The notes under the pieces: generated by a model
Database searches by the model: none
What the model was told of the DNA's origin: nothing
Seen by the model: only the letters and a program-made list of their open reading frames with translations
In this document: one piece after another, positions 19,780-61,200 of the stretch
Layout of the letters: the number at the start of each line of letters is the position of its first letter
Numbering within the stretch: the first letter of the stretch is position 1
Translations under genes and position numbers: made by a program
Origin: Pyrocephalus nanus
Taxonomy: Eukaryota > Chordata > Aves > Passeriformes > Tyrannidae
Length of the DNA: 64,000 bases
Assembly: GCA_038380795.1 (NCBI GenBank)
Contig: CM076261.1
Span: 96,556,418 to 96,620,417, forward strand
Reading direction: 5' to 3'

Positions 19780-22700
19780 ACAGCCCTGCATCCCATCCTG
19801 GATCCCATCCTGGATCCCGGGAATCCATTCCTGCATCACATCCTGCATCCCAGGAATCCAACCCTGAATCCCATCCTGGATCCCAGGAATCCAACCCTGG
19901 ATCCCATCCTGGATCCCAGGAATCCAACCCTGGATCCCAGGAATCCAACCATGCATTCCATCCTGGATCCCACAAATCCAACCCTGCATCCCATCCTGGA
20001 TCCCAGGAATCCAAACTCTGGATTTCCCAGTCCATCCCTGAATCCCACAATCCATCCTGGATCCCAGGAATCCAGCCCTGAATCCCATCCTGGATCCCAG
20101 GAATCCAGCCCTGAATCCCAGGAATCCAACCATGCATTCCATCCTGGATCCCACAGATCCAACCCTGCATCCTATCCTGCATCCCATCCTGGATCCCAGG
20201 AATCCATCCTGGATCCCACAATCCATCCCTGCATCCCACAAATCCAACCCTGGATCCCACAGATCCAGCCCTGGATTCCAGGAATCCAGCCCTGGATCCC
20301 ATCCAGGATCCCGGGAATCCAGCCCTGCATCCCACAGTCTATTCCTGGCTCCCATAAATCCATCCCTGGATCCCAGGAATACAACCCTGCATCTCATCCA
20401 GGATCCCAGGAATCCAAACCCTGGATTCCACAGTCTATCCCAGGATCCCAGGAATCCATCCCTTGATCCCACAATCCATCCCTGGATCCCAGGAATCCAT
20501 CCTGGATCCCAGGAACCCATCAGTGGATCCCACAAATCCATCCCTGGATTTCACAATCCATCCCGTGAATCCATCCCTGGATCCCCACAGATCCAGCCCT
20601 GCATCCCATCCTGGATCCCAGGAATCCAGCCCTGCATCCCACAATCCATCCCTGCATCCCACAAATCCAACCCTGGATCCCACAATCCATCCCTTCATCC
20701 CACAGATCCATCCCAGCATCCCAGGAATCCAAACCCTGGATTTCCCAGTCCATCCCTGGATCCCACAGTCCATCCCTGGATCCCACAAATCCATCCCTGG
20801 ATTTCACAATCCATCCTTGATCCCAGGAATCCAGCCCTGCATCCCACACTCCATCCCTGGATTCCACAATCCATCCTGGATCCCAGGAATCCATTCATGC
20901 ATCCCACAGTCCATACCTGCATCCCACAAATCCCACCCTGCATCCCATCCTGGATCCAGGAATCCAGCCCTGCATCCCACAAATCTATCCCTGGATCCCA
21001 CAATCCATTCCTTGATCCCGTAAATCCATCCCTGGATCCCACAGTCCATCCCTGCATCCCACAGTCCATCCCTGGATCCCACAGTCCATCCCTGCATCCC
21101 ACAGTCCATCCCTGGATCCCACAGTCCATCCCTGGATCCCACAGATCCAACCCTGGATCCCACAATCCATCCCTTCATCCAACAGTCCATCCCTGGATCC
21201 CAGGAATCCAACCCTGCATCCCAGGAATCCATCCCTTCATCCCACAATCCATCCCTGTTTCCCACAAATCCATCCCTGGATTCCAGGAACCCATCCCTAC
21301 AACCCATCCTGGATCCCAGGAATCCAACCCTGCATCCCATCCTGGATCCCACAAATCCATCCCTGCATCCCAGGAATCCATTCCTGCATCCCATCTTGGA
21401 TCCCAGGAATTCAGCCCTGCATCCCATTCTGGATCCCAGGAATCCAATCCTACATCCCAGGAATCCAACTCTGCATCTCATCCAGGATCCCAGGAATCCA
21501 GCCCTTGATCCCACAGATCCATCATCCCTGCATCCCAGGAATCCAACACTGAATCCCACAAATCCATCCCTGGATCCCATCCTGGATCCCAGGAATCCAA
21601 ACCCTGGATTCCATTAATCCAACCCTGCACCCCATCCTGGATCCCAGAAATCCATTCCTGGATTCCAAGAATCCATCCCTGCATCCCATCCTGGATCCTG
21701 GGAATCCATCCCTGCATCCCATCCTGGATCCCAGGAATCCAAACTCTGGATTTCCCAGTCCATCCCTGCATCCCATAAATCTAACCCTGCATCCCAGGAA
21801 TCCAGCCCTGCATCCCACAAATCCATCCCTGCATCCCACAATCCATCCCTGGATCCCAGGAATCCATCCCTGGATCCCTCAAATCCAAACCCTGGATCCC
21901 TCAAATCCAACCCTGGGTTTCACAATCCATCCATGGATTCCACTAATCAAAACCCTGGATCCCAGGAATCCAACCCTACATCCCACAATCCATCCCTGGA
22001 TCCCACAGATCCACCCCTGGATCCCATAAACACATCCCTGGATCCCATCCTGGATCCCAGAAATCCATCCCTGCATCCCATCCAGGATCCCAGGATTCCA
22101 AACCCTGGATTTCACAGTCCATCCCTGGATCCCAGGAATCCATCCCTGCATCCCAGGAATCCAGCCCTGGATCCCATCCTGGATTCCAGGAATCCAGCCC
22201 TGCATCCCATCCTGGATCCCATAAATCCAACCCTGCATCGCACACTCCATCCCTGGATCACACAATCCATCCCTGCATCCCATCCTGGATCCCATGAATC
22301 CAACCCTGGATCCCAAGAAACCATCCCTGGATCCCACAAATCCATTCCTGCATCCCACAAATCCAACCCTGGATCCCACAGTCCATCCCTGGATCCCACA
22401 AATCCATCCCTGGATTTCACAATCCATCCCTGCATCCCAGGAATCCATCCCTGGATCCCACAGTCCATCCCTTGATCCCACAATCCATCCCTGGATCCCA
22501 CAATCCATCCCTGGATCCCACAATACATCCCTAGATCCCAGGAATCCATCCCTGGATCCCACAATCTATCCCTGGATCCCACAAATCCATCCCTGGTTTT
22601 TAGAGTCCATCCCAGAAATCCATCCCTGCATCCCATCCTGGATCCCAGGAATCCAACCCTGCATCCCAGGGAATCCAAACCCTGGATCACAGGAATCCAA

Positions 22701-23590
22701 CCCTGCATCCTATCCTGGATCCCACAAATCCAGCCCTGCATCCCATCTTGGATCCCACAAATCCAGCCCTGCATCCCAGGAATCCAACCCTGGATCCCAG
22801 GAATCCAACCATGTATTCCATCCTGGATCCCACAAATCCAACCCTGCATCCCATCCTGGATCCCAGGAATCCAAACTCTGGATTTCCCAGTCCATCCCTG
22901 AATCCCACAATCCATCCTGGATCCAGGAATCCAACCCTGCATCCCACAGATCCATCTCTGGATCTCAGGAATCCAAACCCTGGATTTCACAATCCATCCC
23001 TGCATCCCAGGAATCCATCCCTGCATCCCAGGAATCCATCCCTGCATCCCACAATCCATCCCTGGATCCCAAGAATCCAGCCCTGCATCCCATCCTGGAT
23101 CCCATAAATCCAACTCTGCATCCCAGGAATCCAACCCTGCATCTCATCCAGGATTCCAGGAATCCATCCCTTGATCCTACAATCCATCCCTGCATCCCAC
23201 AATCCATCCCTGCATCCCACAATCCATCCCTGCATCCCACAAATCCCACCCTGCATCCCATCCTGGATCCCAGGAATCCATCTTTGCATCCCATCCTGGA
23301 TCCAGGAATCCAACCCTGCATCCCACAGATCCATCCCTGGATCCCACAATCCATCCCTGGATCCCACAAATCCATCCCTGCATCCCACAAATCCAACCCT
23401 GGATCCCTCAAATCTATCCCTGGATCCCACAAATCCAACCCTGGGTCCTACAAATCCAACCCTGAATCCCTCAAATCCAACCCTGGATCCCTTAAATCCA
23501 TCCCTGGATCCCAGGAAACCATCCCTGGATCCCATTAATCCATCCCTGGATTTCCCAGTCCATCCCTCGATCCTGAATCCATCCCTGGAT
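19780..23590. repeat. Intergenic 3.8-kb minisatellite between RECQL4 and the minus-strand aminotransferase gene
   Basis: Units of roughly 20-26 bp built from ATCCCTGGATCCCA plus CAATCC, CAAATCC or GGAATCC. More than 150 copies are present, with frequent GGATCC sites. Long open frames on both strands (for example 20132-21508) are repeat translation with no domain. Confidence 0.92.
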
Positions 23591-24121
23591 TCCCTCCTGG
23601 ATTCTTCCCCCCCCTCCCCCCCCATCCAAATCACAGCACAGGAACCGGGATTGGGTTGGGAATTGCGGATCCTGCTCCCGGACGGAGCCGCTGGGGAAGG
23701 AAAACCCCCCGGGAATTCCACCGGGAGAGGCTCCCAAATCCAGGGCGGAGCCTCCCTGGCCGATCCATCCCGGGAATGTCGGGAATGCCGGGAATTCCAG
23801 ACCCGCCCGTGGCCCCTGCCCGCTCCTGGGGCGGATCCCTCGGCAGAATTCCCGGATCCCTCGGCAGAATTCCCACATCCCTCGGCAGAATTCCCGCCTG
23901 GAAAGGCGCGGGGAGCTCAAGACACACATCCCTCAGAGGAATTCCCGCCTCCCTCAGGAGAATTCCCGCAGGAATTGCGCGTGGAAGCGCACGAGGAGCT
24001 GCAGGAGCCGCCTCCCTCGGCAGAATTCCCGGCTCCCTCAGGAGAATTCCCGCAGGAATTGCGCGTGGAAGCGCACGAGGAGCTGCAGGAGCCGCCTCCC
24101 TCGGCAGAATTCCCGGCTCCC

Positions 24122-37506
<13,385 letters not shown>

Positions 37507-38689
37507 GGCCGGGGCGGGGACAGGGACAGTGCCAGGGGGGTGGTGCCAGCCCAGGGACAGGGGGAGGGCACGGGGAGGGTCAGGAAATGGGACGGGAAAA
37601 GGGGATTTTGGGGGGGGCACGGAAAGGGGGGCTGAGATTGGGGGTCGGGGGGCACGGGGCACGTCCTGGGGTGGCACCGTGGCCAGGGTGGGCACAGAGG
37701 GACAGACGGGACCCTGCCCACCCACGAACGACCCCCTAATCATTAACCCGACCCCTAATCATTAATTCAGACCCCTAATCATTAACCCGACCCCTAATCA
37801 TTAATTCAGACCCCTAATCATAAACCCGACCCCTAATCATTAACCAGGACCCCAAATCATAATTCAGACCCCCAATCATTAATTCAGACCCCTAATCATT
37901 AATTCAGACCCCCAATTATAAACCCGACCCCTAATCATTAACCCAGACCCCTAATCATTAATTCAGACCCCTAATCATTAATTCAGACCCTTAATCATTA
38001 GCCCACACCCCTAATCATTAACCCGACCCCTAATCCTTAATTCAGACCCCCAATCATTATCCCGGACCCCTAATCATTAACCCAGATCCCCAATCATTAA
38101 CCCGACCCCTAATCATTAACCCAGACCCCCAATCATTACCCGACCCCTAATCATTAACCCAGACCCCCAATCATTAACCCGACCCCTAATCATTAACCCA
38201 GACCCCTAATCATTAATTCAGACCCCCAATCATTGACCAGGACCCCCAAACATTAACCAGGACCCCCAATCATTAACCCAGACCCCCAGTCATTAACCAG
38301 GACCCCCAATCATTAACCCGGACCCCCAATCATTAACCAGGACCCCCAATCATTAACCAAGACCCCCAATCATTAATCAGGACCCCCAGTCATTAACCAG
38401 GACCCCCAGTCATTAATTCAGACCCCCAATCATTAACCAGGACCCCCAATCATTAACCAGGATCCCCAATCATTAACCAGGATCCCCAATCCTTAACCAG
38501 GACCCCCAGTCATTAACCAGGACCCCCAGTCATTAACCAGGACCCCCAGTCATTAATTCAGACCCCCAATCATTAACCCAGACCCCCAATCATTAATCAG
38601 GACCCCCAGTCATTAACCAGGACCCCCAATCATTAACCCAGCCCCGCCCCCTCCCCCTGGGGGGGTATCCCAAGGATCCCGATCCTGCC
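37507..38689. promoter_or_regulatory. Shared spacer and likely bidirectional promoter of the head-to-head gene pair
   Basis: 1,183 bp separates the two predicted start codons. GC-box-like sequences sit beside both starts (GGGGCGGGG at about 37510-37520; GCCCCGCCCC at 38641-38650). The middle is a 20-bp minisatellite. No TATA box is evident. That it drives both genes is inference from layout. Confidence 0.5.
37735..38640. repeat. 20-bp minisatellite with TAATCATTAA core in the head-to-head spacer
   Basis: About 45 units of ACCCCTAATCATTAACCCAG or ACCCCCAATCATTAACCAGG. Left units carry CTAATCATTA (an inverted TAAT pair) and right units CCAATCATTA, with a gradual change near 38200. Confidence 0.93.
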
Positions 38690-55242
<16,553 letters not shown>

Positions 55243-55261
55243 GGGAGGCAGGAATACCTCT

Positions 55262-58200
55262 GAGGGAGGAATATATATATATATCCAAGTCCATATCCAA
55301 GTACATATCCAGGTCCATATCCCAATCCATATCCCAGTCCATATCCCGGTCCATATCCCAGTCTATATCTCGGTCCATATCCCAGTCCATATCCCAGTCC
55401 ATATCCCAATCCATATCCCAGTCCGTATCCTGGTCCATATCCCAATCTATATCCCAGTCCATATCCCAGTCCATATCCCAATCCATATCCCAGTCCGTAT
55501 CCTGGTCCATATCCGAATCTATATCCCAGTCCATATTCCAGTCCATATCCCGGTCCATATCCCAATCTATATCCCAGTCCAAAAAATCTATATCCCAGTC
55601 CATATCCAATCCATATACCAGCCCATATCCCGGTCCATATCCCAGTCCATATCCCAGTCCATACCCCAATCTACATCCCAGTCCATATCCCAGTCCATAT
55701 CCCGGTCCATATCCCAGTCCATATCCCGGTCCATATAACAGTCCATATCCCAGTCCATATCCTGGTCCATATCTCGGTCCATATCCCAGTCCATATCACA
55801 GTCCATATCCCTGTCCATATCCCAATGCATATCCCGGTCCATATCCCAGTCCATATCCCGGTCCATATCCCAGTCCATATAACAGTCCATATCCTGGTCC
55901 ATATTTCGGTCCATATCGCGGTCCATATCCCAGTCCATATACCAGTCTATATCCTAATCTATATCCCAGTCCATATCCCAGTGTATATCCCGGTCCATAT
56001 CCCAGTCCATATCCCTGTCCATATAACAGTCCATATCCCTGTCCATATCCCGGTCCATATAACAGTCCATATCCCTGTCCATATCCCAGTCAATATACCA
56101 GTCCATATCCTAATCTATATCCCAGTCCATGTCACAGTCCTTATCCCGCTCCATATTCCGGTCCATATAATAGTCCATATTTCAGTCCATATCCCGGTCC
56201 AAATCACAGTCCATATCCCGGTCCATAACCTGGTCCATATAACAGTCCATATACCAGTCCATATCCCAGTCCATTTACCAGTACATATCCTAATCTATAT
56301 CCCAGTCCATATCCCTGTCCATATCCCGGTCCATATCCCGGTCCATATCCAGGTCCATATAACAGTCCATATCCCAGTCCATATCCTGGTCCATATCCCT
56401 GTCCATATAACAGTCCATATCCCAATCTATATCCCAGTCCATATCCCAGTCCATATCTAAGTCTATATCCCAGTCCATATCCTAATCTATATCCCAGTCC
56501 ATATCCCGGTCCATATGCCAGTCCATATCCCAATCTATATCCCAATCCATATCCCAATCCACATTCCGGTCCATATCCCAATCTATATCCCAGTCCATAT
56601 CTCGGTCTGTATCTCAGTCAATATCCCAATCCATATATGGTCCATATCCCGGTCCATATCCAAGTCCATATACCAGTCCAAATCCAAGTCTATATCCCAG
56701 TCCATATCCCAGTCCATATCCCAGTCTAAATGCAATTCTATATGCCAGTCAGAATCCTGGTCCATATCCCGGTCCATATCCTAGTTCATATCCCAATCCA
56801 TATCCCGGTCTATATCCCAGTCCATATCCCAATCTATATGCCAGTCCATATAGCAGTCCATATCCCAGTCCATATCCCAGTCCATATCCCGGTCCATATC
56901 CCAGTCCATATAACAGTCCATATACCAGTCCATATCCCGGTCCATATCCCAGTCCGTATCCCAGTCCATATCCAGGTCCATATCCCGGTCCATATCCCGG
57001 TCCATATAACAGTCCATATCCCAGTCCATATCCTGGTCCATATCTCGGTCCATATCCCAGTCCATATCACAGTCCATATCCCTGTCCATATCCCAATGCA
57101 TATCCCGGTCCATATCCCAGTCCATATCCCGGTCCATATCCCAGTCCATATAACAGTCCATATCCTGGTCCATATTTCGGTCCATATCGCGGTCCATATC
57201 CCAGTCCATATACCAGTCTATATCCTAATCTATATCCCAGTCCATATCCCAGTGTATATCCCGGTCCATATCCCAGTCCATATCCCTGTCCATATAACAG
57301 TCCATATCCCTGTCCATATCCCGGTCCATATAACAGTCCATATCCCAGTCCATATCCCAGTCAATATACCAGTCCATATCCTAATCTATATCCCAGTCCA
57401 TGTCACAGTCCTTATCCCGCTCCATATCCCGGTCCATATAATAGTCCATATTTCAGTCCATATCCCGGTCCAAATCACAGTCCATATCCCGGTCCATAAC
57501 CTGGTCCATATAACAGTCCATATACCAGTCCATATCCCAGTCCATTTACCAGTACATATCCTAATCTATATCCCAGTCCATATCCCTGTCCATATCCCGG
57601 TCCATATCCCGGTCCATATCCAGGTCCATATAACAGTCCATATCCCAGTCCATATCCTGGTCCATATCCCGGTCCATATAACAGTCCATATACCAGTCCA
57701 TATCCCGGTCCATATCCTAGTCCATATTCCGGTCCATATCTCGGTCCATATCCCAGTCCATATCCCAGTCCATATACCAGTCTACATCCTAATCTATATC
57801 CCAGTCCATATCCCAGTCCATATCCCGGTCCATATCCTGGTCCATATCTCGGTCCATATCCCAGTCCATATCACAGTCCATATCCCGGTCCATATCCCAA
57901 TCCATATCTCGGTCCATATAACAGTCCATATCCCGGTCCATATTCCGGTCCATATCCCGGTCAATAAAATAGTCTATATTCCAGTCCATATCCCGGTCAA
58001 TATCCCAGTCCATATAACAGTTCATATCCCAGTCCATATGCCGGTCCATATAACAGTCCATATCCTGGTCAATATCCCAGTCCATATACCAGTCCATATC
58101 CTAATCTATATCCCAGTCCATATCCCAGTCCATATCCCATTCCATATCCCAGTCCATATCCCAGTCCATATCCCGGTCCATATCCCGGTCCATATAACAG

Positions 58201-61200
58201 TCCATATCCTAGTCCATATCCCAGTCCATATCCCAGTCCATATAACAGTCCATATCCCAGTCCATATTCCGGTCCATATAAGAGTCCATATCGCAGTCCA
58301 TATACCAGAACATATCCTAATCTATATCCCAATCCATATCCCAGTCCATGTCCCGGTCCATATAACAGTCATTATAACAGTCCATATCCCAGTCCATATC
58401 CCAGTCCATAAACCAGTCCATATCCCGGTCCATATCCCAGTCCATATTCTGGTCCATATCCTGGTCTATATCCCAGTCCATATCCTGGTCCATATCCCGG
58501 TCCATATCCCGGTCCATATAACAGTCCATATACCTGTCCATATCCCAGTCCATATCCTGGTCCATATCCCGTTCCATATCCCAGTCCATATCCCGGTGCA
58601 TATCCCGGTCCATATCAGGGTCCATATAACAGTCCATATCCCAGTCCATATAACAGTCCATTTCCCGTCCATATAACAATCCATATCACAGTCCATACCC
58701 CGGTCCATATCCCGGTCCATATCCCGGTCCATATTCCAGTCCATATCTCAGTCCATAACTCGGTCCATATAAGAGTCCATATCCCAGTCCATATCCCGGT
58801 CCATATAACAGTCCATATAGCAGTCCATATCCTAATCTATATCCCAGTCCATATCCCAGTCCATATCCCGGTCCATATCTCAGTCCATATCCCGGTTAAT
58901 ATAACAGTCCATATCCCAGTCCATATCCCGGTCAATATCCCAGTCCATATAACAGTCCATATCCCAGTCCATATGCCGGTCCATATAACAGTCCATATCC
59001 CGGTCCATAACCCAGTCCATATACCAGTCCATATCCTAATCTATATCCCATTCCATATCCCAGTCCATATCATGGTCCATATCCCAGTCCATATCCCGGT
59101 CCATATCCCGGTCAATATTCCCGTCCAAATAACAGTCCATATCCCAATCCATATCCCAGTCCATATCCCAGTCCATATCCCGGTCCATATCCCGATCCAT
59201 ATCCCGGTCCATATAACAGTCCATATCCCAGTCCATATCCCGGTCCATATCCCAGTCCGTATCCCAGTCCATATCCAGGTCCATATCCCGGTCCATATCC
59301 CGGTCCATATAACAGTCCATATCCCAGTCCATATCCTGGTCCATATCTCGGTCCATATCCCAGTCCATATCACAGTCCATATCCCTGTCCATATCCCAAT
59401 GCATATCCCGGTCCATATCCCAGTCCACATCATGGTCCATATCCCAGTCCATATCCCGGTCCATATCCCGGTCAATATTCCCGTCCAAATAACAGTCCAT
59501 ATCCCAATCCATATCCCAGTCCATATCCCAGTCCATATCCCGGTCCATATCCCGGTCCATATCCCGGTCCATATAACAGTCCATATCCCAGTCCATATCC
59601 CGGACCATATCTCTGTCCATATCCCAGTCCATATCCCAGTCCATGTCTCGGTCCATATAATAGTCCATATAACAGTCCATATCCCAGTCCATATCCAAGT
59701 CCATAAACCAGTCCATATCCTAATCTATATAACAGTCCATATCCCAGTTAATATCCCGGTCCAAATCACAGTCCATATCCCGGTCCATAACCTGGTCCAT
59801 ATAACAGTCCATATACCAGTCCATATCCCAGTCCATTTACCCGTACATATCCTAATCTATATCCCAGTCCATATCCCTGTCCATATCCTGGTCCATATCC
59901 CTGTCCATATCCTGGTCCATATCCCGGTCCATATTACAGTCCATATACCAGTCCATATCCCGGTCCATATCCCGGTCCATACCCTAGTCCATATTCCGGT
60001 CCATATCTCGGTCCATATCCCAGTCCATATCCCAGTCCATATACCAGTCTACATCCTAATCTATATCCCAGTCCATATCCCAGTCCATATCCCGGTCCAT
60101 ATCCCGGTCCATATCTCGGTCCATATCCCGGTCCATATCCTGGTCCATATAACAGTCCATATCCCGGTCCATATCCCGGTCCATATCCCGGTCCATATCT
60201 CGGTCCATATAACAGTCCATATCCCGGTCCATATCCCGGTCAATATCCCAGTCCATATAACAGTTCATATCCCAGTCCATATGCCGGTCCATATAACAGT
60301 CCATATCCCAGTCAATATACCAGTCCATATCCTAATCTATATCCCAGTCCATGTCACAGTCCTCATCCCGCTCCATATCCCGGTCCATATAATAGTCCAT
60401 ATTTCAGTCCATATCCCGGTCAAAATCACAGTCCATATCCCGGTCCATAACCTGGTCCATATAACAGTCCATATACCAGTCCATATCCCAGTCCATTTAC
60501 CAGTACATATCCTAATCTATATCCCAGTCCATATCCCTGTCCATATCCCGGTCCATATCCCGGTCCATATCCAGGTCCATATAACAGTCCATATCCCAGT
60601 CCATATCCTGGTCCATATCCCGGTCCATATAACAGTCCATATACCAGTCCATATCCCGGTCCATATCCCGGTCTATATCCTAGTCCATATTCCGGTCCAT
60701 ATCTCGGTCCATATCCCAGTCCATATCCCAGTCCATATACCAGTCTACATCCTAATCTATATCCCAGTCCATATCCCAGTCCATATCCCGGTCCATATCC
60801 TGGTCCATATCTCGGTCCATATCCCAGTCCATATCACAGTCCATATCCCGGTCCATATCCCAATCCATATCTCGGTCCATATAACAGTCCATATCGCGGT
60901 CCATATCCCGGTCCATATTCCGGTCCATATCCCGGTCAATAAAATAGTCTATATTCCAGTCCATATCCCGGTCAATATCCCAGTCCATATAACAGTTCAT
61001 ATCCCAGTCCATATGCCGGTCCATATAACAGTCCATATCCTGGTCAATATCCCAGTCCATATACCAGTCCATATCCTAATCTGTATCCCAGTCCATATCC
61101 CAGTCCATATCCCAATCCATATCCCAGTCCATATCCCAGTCCATATCCCGGTTCATATCCCGGTCCATATCCCGGTCCATATAACAGTCCATATCCCAGT

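Noticed and set aside
20132..21508. 458-codon frame in the RECQL4-aminotransferase gap
   Set aside because: Translation of the GGATCCCA minisatellite with no recognisable domain and equally long frames on the other strand.
23600..23950. A possible extra gene in the unique-looking stretch before the minus-copy stop codons
   Set aside because: No frame with splice sites or domain similarity was found. It is probably 3' UTR or degenerate flank with GGCAGAATTCCC repeats.
37735..38640. Regular 20-bp units considered as a CRISPR array
   Set aside because: There are no unique spacers between units and the setting is a vertebrate gene pair; it is a minisatellite.
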